The notes under the pieces: generated by a model
What the model was told of the DNA's origin: nothing
What the model saw: the letters and a program-made list of their open reading frames with translations, nothing else
Databases searched by the model: none
Made by a program: the position numbers and the translations under genes
Part shown: positions 1 through 6,780 of the stretch, in pieces
Numbering within the stretch: position 1 is the stretch's first letter
Layout: the number at the start of each line of letters is the position of its first letter
NCBI GenBank assembly: GCA_013215385.1
Contig: JABSOY010000005.1
Span: 1-64,000, forward strand
Origin: Colwellia sp.
GTDB lineage: Bacteria; Pseudomonadota; Gammaproteobacteria; Enterobacterales; Alteromonadaceae
DNA: 64,000 nt
Direction of reading: 5' to 3'

Positions 1-681
1 GGTAGCGGTTATTTCCCCAATACCAGGAATACTCATTAACCGTTTAGCGTCTTTCATTTGGTTTGCTAGTGCGTGTAACTTTCTATCGTATTTGAGTATT
101 TCATCATTTAAACCTTTGATGCTTTGCCATAAATCATTGAGTAATTCACGAGCAATGAAAGGTAAATTGTTTTCACCATCCTCCAAAATACCAGGGATGG
201 CGTTTTGTGCAGAATAACGACCTTTAGGCATGATGATGCCGAATTCAGCGAGTAACCCTCGTAATCGGTTTATTCGTGCTGTTCTATCCTTTATTGCGCC
301 TTGGCGAATGCGATGTAAGCAAAGAACTGCTTGTTGCTCTTCGCTTTTTATACTAACGAATCGTGTTTTTGGACGAGTGACGGCTTCACAAATAGCTTCA
401 GCGTCATTAGCATCATTTTTTTCATTTTGTCGGTAGGGGATAACAAACTTACACGCCATGATACGAACATCATGACCGAGCTTGGTAAATTCTCTTGCCC
501 AGTAATGCGCACCAGAGCAGGCTTCCATACCGATAATGCAGAGTGGTAATTTTGCAACTTCAGCTAACAGGTTGTTTCGTTTGATAGTTTTACGTAATTT
601 ACACTTGCTATGTTCATCTACACCATGAATACTAAAAACAAGTTTGGCTAAATCGATGCCAACGACTTTAATTAAAGACAT
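1..681 (-). CDS. IS110-family transposase, C-terminus missing at window edge
   Basis: The reading frame is open for 227 codons from an ATG at 681 to the window edge. The N-terminal half is the RuvC-like DEDD domain of IS110 transposases: D10 in VGIDLAK, E53 in GMEACSG, and D90 and D93 in KNDANDAEA. The last visible residues (SIPGIGEITAT) begin the C-terminal Transposase_20 domain, which carries the catalytic serine in this family and is cut off. There are no stops or frameshifts in the visible part, so the gene could be active. The start is fixed by an upstream GGAGAG ribosome site read on the minus strand. Confidence 0.9.
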   Translation of the reverse strand, partial: MSLIKVVGIDLAKLVFSIHGVDEHSKCKLRKTIKRNNLLAEVAKLPLCIIGMEACSGAHYWAREFTKLGHDVRIMACKFVIPYRQNEKNDANDAEAICEAVTRPKTRFVSIKSEEQQAVLCLHRIRQGAIKDRTARINRLRGLLAEFGIIMPKGRYSAQNAIPGILEDGENNLPFIARELLNDLWQSIKGLNDEILKYDRKLHALANQMKDAKRLMSIPGIGEITAT

Positions 682-754
682 ATGGACTCTCCTTTGATTG
701 AATGCTTACACTTTCAATATGGCACATAGATGCCATTGGTAGGGGAGTCCATAT
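680..754. repeat. Inverted repeat pair across the 5' end of the IS110-type element
   Basis: Positions 680-693 (atatggactctcct) and 741-754 (aggggagtccatat) are inverted copies matching at 13 of 14 bases, separated by 47 bp. The inner copy overlaps the transposase ATG and its ribosome site. RNA read on the minus strand could therefore form a hairpin that hides the start. The outer copy is the probable terminal repeat of the element. Having a second copy at the start codon suggests either autoregulation by the transposase or part of a structured 5' RNA; IS110 elements are known to make a bridge RNA from a noncoding end. Confidence 0.5.
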
Positions 755-759
755 CATTC

Positions 760-1281
760 GTTATGTGTATAAGTGCCGCAAAAACATTTTTGGTGCCAAC
801 ATCCATCTAACTAATTGATAATAATGTTTTTTATGTGTTAATCTTTGTTGCTTGATAATTGATTTAACTAAAATAATAAAAAGGTAGTTTTATGAAAAAA
901 TTAATACTTTGTACTTTGTTGTCATTCGTAGCGTTTGATAGTGCTGCAGCTAGTGTTCATGCGGTAATAGACCTGACAGATAAAACAATTCAAATTCAAA
1001 CTGATAAATATTGGCCTCGAGTTTACATTAACGGAGCTGAACTTGATGGTACCGCCTTAGGATGTTCAAATAACACACCTGTCCTTTCTCTTGGTACCGA
1101 TAATGCGCAAGCTGAAATGATGTATAACACATTACTATCAGCAAAAAAAAATGGCCAAAAAGTACTAATTGGTGCTAAAGAATGTTGGGGAGGCTATTCT
1201 ACTCCTCTTATTTTTTCAATTACTACATATTAATCTTTAATATTTAGCTATACACATAACAAGCCATTCAAGCAGGACTTT
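760..1281 (+). other. Remnant integron gene cassette bounded by attC-like core sites
   Basis: The stretch begins with GTTATGT at 760-766 and ends with its reverse complement ACATAAC at 1254-1260. After that comes AAGCCATTCAAGCAGGAC, the kind of sequence that opens the 5' arm of attC sites in Vibrio-type chromosomal integrons. One short promoterless gene (892-1233) fills the cassette, as expected. The upstream attC is cut by the IS110-type element at 759. The downstream attC is interrupted by an IS3-family element at about 1281, and its 3' core was not found. No integron integrase gene is present in this window. The cassette reading is an inference from the core sites and layout. Confidence 0.45.
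892..1233 (+). CDS. Small secreted hypothetical protein (cassette gene)
   Basis: This 113-residue protein has a clear N-terminal signal peptide: KK, then a hydrophobic stretch, with likely cleavage after A20 in DSAAAS. The mature part has two cysteines (C58 and C98) that could form a disulfide. It reads as beta-rich, with many alternating hydrophobic residues. It starts at an ATG with AAAAAGG some 8 bp upstream. I do not recognise the family. Its neighbours are mobile elements on both sides and attC-like cores, so it was probably brought in as a gene cassette. A periplasmic or exported role is all that can be said. Confidence 0.75.
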   Translation: MKKLILCTLLSFVAFDSAAASVHAVIDLTDKTIQIQTDKYWPRVYINGAELDGTALGCSNNTPVLSLGTDNAQAEMMYNTLLSAKKNGQKVLIGAKECWGGYSTPLIFSITTY

Positions 1282-1333
1282 GATCCTCCCTCGATAAAAC
1301 GGACACCAAAATCTAACTAAAGATGAGGTGTCT

Positions 1334-1696
1334 ATGCCCAAGTACAACAATCCAAGACGAACTTGGAAGTATTCAAATGACTTCAAAGTCAACGCTGTTC
1401 AACTGAGTTTTGTTGTCGGCGTCACAATCAAAACAGTCGCTGAAAAACTCGACATTCACCCATTTATGCTGTCACGATGGCGAAAAGAATATCGTGATGG
1501 AATAATTGTGGCAGATAAACGTAAAAAAGTGGCTGGTCAATCAAAAGCGAAAAGAGTACTGACAAAAGAACAACAACTTGAACGCGAAAATAAGCAACTC
1601 AAGGAGGAGCTGTATATTCTAAAAAAGTGGCAACGGTTTGTTGCCGAGGAACATCAGGCCGATATCGATTCATCGAAAAACTCAGAGCAGAAATAA
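1334..1696 (+). CDS. IS3-family transposase OrfA (helix-turn-helix)
   Basis: OrfA supplies the DNA-binding part of the IS3 transposase. A helix-turn-helix of the Tnp_1 type covers roughly residues 10-60 (DFKVNAVQLS, then VAEKLDIHPFMLSRW). A leucine-zipper-like coiled coil follows (RENKQLKEELYILKK). The ATG at 1334 is preferred over the GTG at 1328 because GAGG sits just upstream of it. At 1621-1627 the frame contains A AAA AAG, a canonical minus-1 slippery site of this family. Ribosomes slipping there would continue into OrfB and make the OrfAB transposase. Confidence 0.85.
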   Translation: MPKYNNPRRTWKYSNDFKVNAVQLSFVVGVTIKTVAEKLDIHPFMLSRWRKEYRDGIIVADKRKKVAGQSKAKRVLTKEQQLERENKQLKEELYILKKWQRFVAEEHQADIDSSKNSEQK

Positions 1697-2514
1697 AGGT
1701 CGTTACCTTATTAGATTTCTTTGGCGTATCTAAAAGTGGCTATTACGATTGGCGAGAACGACAGCCTAGTGCAAGCGCGATAGAAGATGGAAAGTTGAAA
1801 GAAAAAATTCAACAAGTATTTACTGCAAACAAAGGGCGGTATGGAAGTCCTCGCATTTTTAAGGCACTGCTGAAGGCAGGCTACCATATCAGTAAAGGGC
1901 GTGTAGAGCGCTTATACCGTGAACTTGGATTGGTTGCTCGTGTTGTACTAGTGACCTATCGTTCGGCAGGTTTAAAAAGGTTTTTAGCGACCGGGGAAAA
2001 CTTGCGACCTGATGGTGGGGTACCCAATGCGAAAGATAAGGTTTGGGTTGCCGACGTTACTTACTTAAAAGTGAAAGGTGTCTGGCGCTATTTATCAGTG
2101 ATAATGGATTTATATTCACGGCGTATTATTAGCTGGAGTTTAGACAAAAGTAGGACAATGGAAGTCACAAAACGGACACTAAACAACGCGATAAAAAAAC
2201 GAAAGCCCCAGGGCAATTTGATGCTGCATACAGACAGAGGTGTTGAATATCGAGGTCAAGTCTATCAAAAAGCGTTGAAAATAAATGGGATTGTCCATAG
2301 TTTAAGTCGAGCTGGAAAATGTACTGATAATGCGCATATGGAATTATTTTTCCATTCGATGAAAGCGGAAGTTATCCGCGGTAATGTGTTTAAAAGTGAT
2401 AAAGAATTACGCGGAACGATTGGCAGTTACATTAACAAATACTACAATGCTTTGAGGCTGCACTCAGGCATAAGCTATTGTTCACCAATAGAATATGAAG
2501 CTATAGCAGTATGA
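1627..2514 (+). CDS. IS3-family transposase OrfB (DDE integrase domain)
   Basis: This is the catalytic half of the transposase, in the minus-1 frame relative to OrfA. An HTH_21-like segment (about residues 53-110) precedes an rve-type integrase core. The DDE residues are D143 (WVADVTYL), D203 (LHTDRGVEY) and E239 (AHMELFF), with 35 residues between the second D and the E, the family spacing. The frame has no internal stop. The 5' part before about residue 25 overlaps OrfA and is probably translated only as part of the OrfAB fusion made at the A AAA AAG slip site, not from its own start. Confidence 0.87.
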   Translation: MATVCCRGTSGRYRFIEKLRAEIKVVTLLDFFGVSKSGYYDWRERQPSASAIEDGKLKEKIQQVFTANKGRYGSPRIFKALLKAGYHISKGRVERLYRELGLVARVVLVTYRSAGLKRFLATGENLRPDGGVPNAKDKVWVADVTYLKVKGVWRYLSVIMDLYSRRIISWSLDKSRTMEVTKRTLNNAIKKRKPQGNLMLHTDRGVEYRGQVYQKALKINGIVHSLSRAGKCTDNAHMELFFHSMKAEVIRGNVFKSDKELRGTIGSYINKYYNALRLHSGISYCSPIEYEAIAV

Positions 2515-2551
2515 AAAAAAATGTGTCCGTTTTATCGGGGGTAGATCGTTT

Positions 2552-2764
2552 GATAAAGGGGACTTCTTTACGAACTCAGTCGATGCACTTAAAAATTCTG
2601 CCTTAGGACAGATTTTTATTAACTGCTCACAACACAGGTCTGATGGTGTTTTCGATTATTGTTTTAACAATGCCAATGGTGACATTGTTAGGCCTGAAAA
2701 CGCAGGGTACAAAGTACTCTATAAATCAGAGTGTCATGCAAAACTTGCCAGAGGTAAAACGTAA
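2552..2764 (+). pseudogene. C-terminal fragment of an unknown protein cut by the IS3 element
   Basis: Immediately right of the IS3 end there is an open frame of 70 codons closed by TAA at 2762-2764, with no start of its own. The peptide opens with DKGDFFTNSVDALKNS and ends HAKLARGKT. It holds three cysteines and has balanced, protein-like composition. It is in no frame with the IS genes. The 5' part is missing: the DNA left of the IS is an attC-like arm, not the start of this gene. It is most simply the tail of a second cassette gene whose head was lost by deletion next to the IS. The family is not recognised. Confidence 0.5.
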
Positions 2765-2817
2765 CTCGATACCTATTGTAATCCTGTCTCTTTTAGTCAA
2801 AGCAATCCCATACCCAA

Positions 2818-2897
2818 TCAAGCGGACACAAGCACGTAAAGGCTAACTGGATAATCTTTATACAGCGAAGCGGAAGCTTCTCTGTTCAGGCGTTAGC
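2818..2897 (+). other. Second attC-like stem-loop
   Basis: Downstream of the truncated coding fragment, tcaagcggac (2818-2827) resembles an attC 5' arm. GCTAAC at 2842-2847 is matched by its inverse GTTAGC at 2892-2897, which ends a GGCGTTAGC typical of attC 3' cores. Between them lies a hairpin built on cagcgaagc and gcttctctg with one mismatch. The 56-bp span between the cores is close to the shortest attC sites known. The placement after a gene end fits a cassette, but the core does not fully obey GTTRRRY. Confidence 0.35.
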
Positions 2898-3123
2898 AAA
2901 TTAGCTTGCGATGGTTAGTGAGTCCAAAAGTTAAGCAATTTATACTACCAAGGCCGCACGAAACAAAATTGATTAACTGTCATCACACATGTACGACATA
3001 GCGATATATTCAGTAAAACACCCGACCTGCTAAACCTTATTGAAACTAAGATAGGTAAAACACCCCATAACACTTTTGACTTTGTTTGTTTATTAACCAT
3101 AATTAAATAGGTAATTATAAGGA

Positions 3124-3285
3124 ATGTTAATGATGACCCCTGATGAATATGAACGTATAGATATCCTATCTGAAAAGGCTATCAATCACACGGCGTCTGT
3201 CGATGACTTAAAAGAATTTAATGAACTGCTCGATGATTGGAATGATTGTGTAGAATCAAACTTGATGAAAGGTATAATAAGTTAA
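3124..3285 (+). CDS. Small acidic hypothetical protein, 53 residues
   Basis: A 53-codon gene with ATG at 3124 (or in-frame ATGs at 3130 and 3133), preceded by AAGGA. The product is acidic and probably helical (DEYERIDILSEKA, then DDLKEFNELLDDWND). It has no signal peptide or membrane segment. A second, frameshifted relative lies at 4773-5002; both share the leader sequence and the ELLD-WN core. That sequence conservation across codons supports this as a real gene. The family is not recognised; the size and charge would suit an antitoxin or regulatory partner, but no partner gene is adjacent. Confidence 0.55.
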   Translation: MLMMTPDEYERIDILSEKAINHTASVDDLKEFNELLDDWNDCVESNLMKGIIS

Positions 3286-3629
3286 TAACCTCTTTGTCTT
3301 ACACTTCATCGTGAAGATTCTCGACTTTAATTAATCTTGGTATTGATGACTTCTATGTGCGCATTATAGTTAACTACTGGCTATTCTTTAGGTCAACTGA
3401 TCGCTAAAAGCAGACGGTTTGAATTGTTATAAGAAGGCTAGCCCCAGTTGATAACATCAGTAAATTACTTTTGACTAGGGTTCAGCTATTTTTTGCCTAC
3501 ACATTTAGCATTTATTATTTATGTCATTGCCGTTACTATAGCGCTCATTTAAGTTTAACCAAACACTACCTCTCCATCAAATCTACATTTTAAGTGTTTT
3601 GGTCTACATCAGAATTAAAGGGTTAAACA
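3286..3629. other. Intergenic stretch without a recognisable gene
   Basis: I see no supported gene, terminator or repeat in these 344 bp. It carries the presumed promoter of the gene at 3630, but no convincing -35/-10 pair stands out. Confidence 0.4.
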
Positions 3630-4247
3630 GTGGACGCTTTTACAGCCAAACAAACCGATAACACCGAAGTAAGATCTCATCCTTGGACTTCGATGACAAC
3701 AGACGAAACCAGTATTTATATGGATTTTAAGAAGAATCCAAAACTGATACGGAGTTCGCTGGAAGATTTTAAGCCCTTTAATAAATGGCCCTTCGTCGAT
3801 ACTTTCTATTTGCTTGTCGAATGGCTCAATAGCTCGAACTCATTGTTAGAAAGCAATGACTGCACCTTTAATGCAGCAGAAGAAAATCCTGATAAACAAT
3901 ACCCATATGCTCAAAAATGTAGTGCCCGATTAATGATCCTGTTCCGCAATATTGAAGAAAACTGTCATCAGGAAAGCATCGACTGGCTAATGCAAAATAT
4001 ACTGCAAAGCGTTGCGAGCACCAAACTAGGGTATCGTGCTGGAGCCATTTGCTTATCACAATCCGCGACTTGTTATCTCGCGCTAGGAGATCAAGTCGAC
4101 ACCGGAGGCATGGGCCAGCAAGTGGTACTGACTTTTTTTGCCTACGGAAAAAACGAGCGTCGTTGTTATGAAAGCATGCAGCAGGTGATCAGCCATGCGC
4201 ACAACTGTTTAAAGAAAGTGAATAAAAAGCTTAAAAACGGCGAGTAA
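3630..4247 (+). CDS. Hypothetical cytoplasmic protein, 205 residues
   Basis: An isolated gene starting with GTG at 3630 after AAAGGG. The protein has no signal peptide or transmembrane segment. Its middle (about residues 80-140) is helical and cysteine-containing (YAQKCSARLMILFRNIEENC). A glycine-rich turn follows (DTGGMGQQ, about residue 160), and it ends in a basic tail (KKVNKKLKNGE). Base composition is less AT-rich than in the surrounding intergenic DNA, as expected for a real coding region. I do not recognise the family. It lies between mobile-element debris and the island-end nuclease gene, so it is likely island cargo. Confidence 0.65.
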   Translation: MDAFTAKQTDNTEVRSHPWTSMTTDETSIYMDFKKNPKLIRSSLEDFKPFNKWPFVDTFYLLVEWLNSSNSLLESNDCTFNAAEENPDKQYPYAQKCSARLMILFRNIEENCHQESIDWLMQNILQSVASTKLGYRAGAICLSQSATCYLALGDQVDTGGMGQQVVLTFFAYGKNERRCYESMQQVISHAHNCLKKVNKKLKNGE

Positions 4248-4546
4248 CGACCGCTGGTTTACCTCAACACAACAGTAATGGAAAATATTCGGTAAAAATT
4301 AGTAAAAAAGCTAACAAACCGTTTTGCACAGTAAAGGGAATGCGCAATTAAACAGAGCGACTGTAGCTAGGAAATGCGCAATATTGCAGTAAAATAACGT
4401 CCGCTTTTTTATCAACAGTGACCAATAAACGCCTTCAAAATCTACCGTTGCTAAGGACTCCTCTGTGGCATCAGTTGACGTAAATAAGTTTAAATTTCAA
4501 GCTTATTATCGTTATAATTAAAGTCATCTATTGGTGACTTTTTTAG

Positions 4547-4685
4547 ACCCCCGTATAGTAATACGGGGGTAAAGTATTTTCAGAGTTCTGCTGTGAGACC
4601 TATATACCAAGCCTTTCAGTGATTTGTCTTTTTCACTTTTATTTTTTTCTAAATGAGTACCCTAATTCCCGTTATGTATTACGGG
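4547..4685. repeat. Pair of related GC-rich hairpins in an intergenic region
   Basis: A perfect 10-bp stem occurs at 4547-4556 and 4561-4570 (ACCCCCGTAT and its inverse, loop agta). About 110 bp further, cccgt at 4668-4672 pairs with acggg at 4681-4685 around a similar core. Neither is followed by a clear T-tract on either strand, so they are weak candidates for terminators. The rest of 4248-4772 shows no gene. Confidence 0.35.
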
Positions 4686-4772
4686 GTATAACTCCTACCA
4701 TTTTACTCGCCTTCAGCTTTCACTTGTTTTTTTAGTTTGTAAATCATAGTTAATATAATTGAAAAACAAGGA

Positions 4773-5002
4773 ATGGTAATTATGACTACTGATGAATTCA
4801 CTCGCCTAAATAACCTCTCTGAAAAACCCTTAACGAAACTACTTCATGAAATGAATTCTATGAATTACTTGATGAATGGAATGGTTTCGTAGAGTTTAAT
4901 TTAATTAATGGCATGATGGGCAGTAAAAGCTCTTTATTACAATTTTTGGTAAATCAGTATTCGATTCATCCACAGAAATGTGGTTTTGTGCCTTTATTAT
5001 GA
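4773..5002 (+). pseudogene. Frameshifted copy of the 53-residue gene at 3124
   Basis: The first frame starts at ATG 4773 after AAGGA and reads MVIMTTDEFTRLNNLSEK before stopping at 4890-4892. In another frame from about 4853 the sequence reads EFYELLDEWNGFVEFNLING, then continues to TGA at 5000-5002. Joined together these match the intact gene at 3124 (MTPDEYERIDILSEK, then EFNELLDDWNDCVESNLMKG). A short indel near 4835-4852 has therefore broken the copy. The upstream leader is also similar between the two copies, so the unit duplicated included its translation start. Confidence 0.6.
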
Positions 5003-5152
5003 GTAGATCAATTTATATGCAATAAGAACTTGAAAATTTTCCCTGTTAGGGTAAATTATACAGTAATCAATAGGATGGGATTACTAAAACGTTTTACGTC
5101 GTTATGCGTGCGTTAAATGTATAAGTCATATATTCAAAATGGAGTAAAAAAA

Positions 5153-6694
5153 ATGCCAAATGTTAATTTGGATGCGTTGATTTCTCGTGAAGATTTCGAA
5201 GTAAGTGAAAGTGGTTCTAGAGCATCATCTTTTAACCAAAATGTTAGTGTAAAGGATCTTGAGAAAGGAGAGTTTTTTTATGCTGGTCTTAGAAAACCAG
5301 ACTTTCAACGGGAAACATCAGATTGGACTGATGAACAACTATGCGAATTAATTCAGAGCTTTATCGATGGCGATCTTATCCCCGCAGTTATTTTGTGGAA
5401 TTCTGGGCCTTACAACTTTGTCATTGATGGTGCACATAGGTTAGGGGCATTAATTGCTTGGATTAATGATGACTATGGTGATGGAGCTATTTCTCAAAAG
5501 TTCTTCAATAATGAAATCGATGATGAACAACAAGATATTGCAAATAAGACAAGAGAAAAAATAAGAACAAGTGTAAAACCCTATATAGACTATAAAAATG
5601 CAGTATTAGATAGTTCATCTTGCGATAGGGATATGCTAGAAAAAGCACTTAGTTTGGGACGTACTTCACTACAACTTCAATGGGTTACTGGTGGAGCAGA
5701 TAAGGCGGAGCTCTCATTTTTCAAAATCAATCAAAAAGCGTCAAAAATTAACGATACAGAAATTGAATTGTTAAAATCACGTAGGAAAGCATTTGCATTA
5801 ACTTCAAGAGCAATAATTAGAGCTGGCACAGGGCATCAGTATTGGTCTAAATTTGATCCTAGTGTTATGAAGGATATTGTCAGTCTTGCAAAAGAGGTTC
5901 ATGGTTTGATATTTCTTCCTAAAACTCCTGGGACTGTAAGAACGCTTGATTTACCCTTAATAAAAAAACATAACTCACCACAAACGAATAGTTTCATATT
6001 TGACCTAGTTAAGAAATGTAATGGTGTACCAGCGAATACTTCGAAAGTTGAGGATGATACTGATGGGATTCAAACGGTCCGATATCTTAAAAACGTTCGT
6101 AAATTTTTGTGGAGAATAAATTCTTCGCATTCATCTTCCTTAGGTCTGCATCCTTTAGTTTATTTTTACAATAAAAGAGGAAACCATATATATTCTGCTA
6201 TCCTGGCATGGATAGAGGTTATAAAAAATGTTGAAAAGTCCAAACAATCATTAACTTCATTTATCTTTATCCGTCATGATTTAGAAAAGTTTCTAATTAA
6301 ATATAAGCATTTTATTTCTGGTGTTAACCTTAAATATGGCAGTGGAACAAAAAGTTATAAGCATGTATTTAAAATTTTTAATTTAATTATTTGTTTATTG
6401 CAAAAGAAAGAAAGTGAAAAGTATATTGTAGATACAATTCTAAGTGAATATGGTTTTTTGAATAAATTAGATGAAGTAACTATCACGTCAACAAGATTTA
6501 CAGCTGATGTTAAATCACAAATTTATATTCAAGAAACTTTACCTAAGAGCACAAGTTGCTCTCATTGTCGTGGTTTAATTCACCAAAACTCAATTTCCTT
6601 TGACCATGTATTGCGAAAGCAAGATGGTGGTAAAGGCCACCCTAATAATGGTGCTTTGATGCATCCATATTGCAATACAACTGCAAAAAATTAA
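5153..6694 (+). CDS. DUF262/ParB-fold plus HNH nuclease protein (putative defence)
   Basis: This 513-residue protein has two recognisable parts. The N-terminal DUF262-type (ParB/GmrS-like) domain has RKPDFQRE (47-54) and the nucleotide/DNA-handling motif IDGAHRLGAL (91-100). The C-terminal HNH finger spans about 469-508: C469-x2-C472, D484-H485, N498, H504 and C507. DUF262-HNH proteins include the GmrSD-type modification-dependent restriction enzymes; here both ends sit in one chain. The long middle (about 150-440) is not recognised. ATG 5153 is chosen because GGAG lies 8 bp upstream; an in-frame ATG at 5117 is possible. The gene is next to an integrase at the end of an inferred island. Function in phage defence is inferred, not shown. 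Confidence 0.75.
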   Translation: MPNVNLDALISREDFEVSESGSRASSFNQNVSVKDLEKGEFFYAGLRKPDFQRETSDWTDEQLCELIQSFIDGDLIPAVILWNSGPYNFVIDGAHRLGALIAWINDDYGDGAISQKFFNNEIDDEQQDIANKTREKIRTSVKPYIDYKNAVLDSSSCDRDMLEKALSLGRTSLQLQWVTGGADKAELSFFKINQKASKINDTEIELLKSRRKAFALTSRAIIRAGTGHQYWSKFDPSVMKDIVSLAKEVHGLIFLPKTPGTVRTLDLPLIKKHNSPQTNSFIFDLVKKCNGVPANTSKVEDDTDGIQTVRYLKNVRKFLWRINSSHSSSLGLHPLVYFYNKRGNHIYSAILAWIEVIKNVEKSKQSLTSFIFIRHDLEKFLIKYKHFISGVNLKYGSGTKSYKHVFKIFNLIICLLQKKESEKYIVDTILSEYGFLNKLDEVTITSTRFTADVKSQIYIQETLPKSTSCSHCRGLIHQNSISFDHVLRKQDGGKGHPNNGALMHPYCNTTAKN

Positions 6695-6780
6695 TCGATT
6701 TTAATTGCTTAAACGGAAAAGTAATAGTTGATGATCGCTTAGCGGTTATAGCCAGCTATTATTTTCCGGTTAGTAATACG

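Larger units (their letters stand above)
1..759 (-). mobile_element. IS110-family (IS1111-like) insertion sequence, cut by the window edge
   Basis: The element consists of a transposase reading left out of the window plus a short 5' end. A 12-bp sequence at 741-752 (aggggagtccat) looks like the subterminal repeat of the IS1111 subgroup. It is followed by exactly 7 bp (753-759) before an attC-like core GTTATGT at 760. IS1111 elements are known to carry their left repeat 7 bp in from the tip, and one subgroup (IS1111-attC) targets integron attC sites. The tip at 759/760 is inferred from this spacing. The other end lies outside the window. Confidence 0.7.
1282..2548 (+). mobile_element. IS3-family insertion sequence, apparently complete
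   Basis: The ends are imperfect inverted repeats sharing CGATAAAACGGACAC. The left end begins gatcctccct at 1282. The right end reads gggggtagatcg, ending at 2548. A 3-bp ttt lies on both sides (1279-1281 and 2549-2551), which fits the 3-bp target duplication of this family, although the exact tip is uncertain by one base. Between the ends are two overlapping frames joined by a slippery heptamer, the usual orfA/orfB design. The left flank is attC-like and the right flank is coding sequence, so rearrangement may have followed insertion. Confidence 0.85.

Noticed and set aside
2643-2846. Plus-strand open frame of 67 residues
   Set aside because: It is out of frame with the better supported truncated peptide at 2552-2764 and runs into the attC-like stem.
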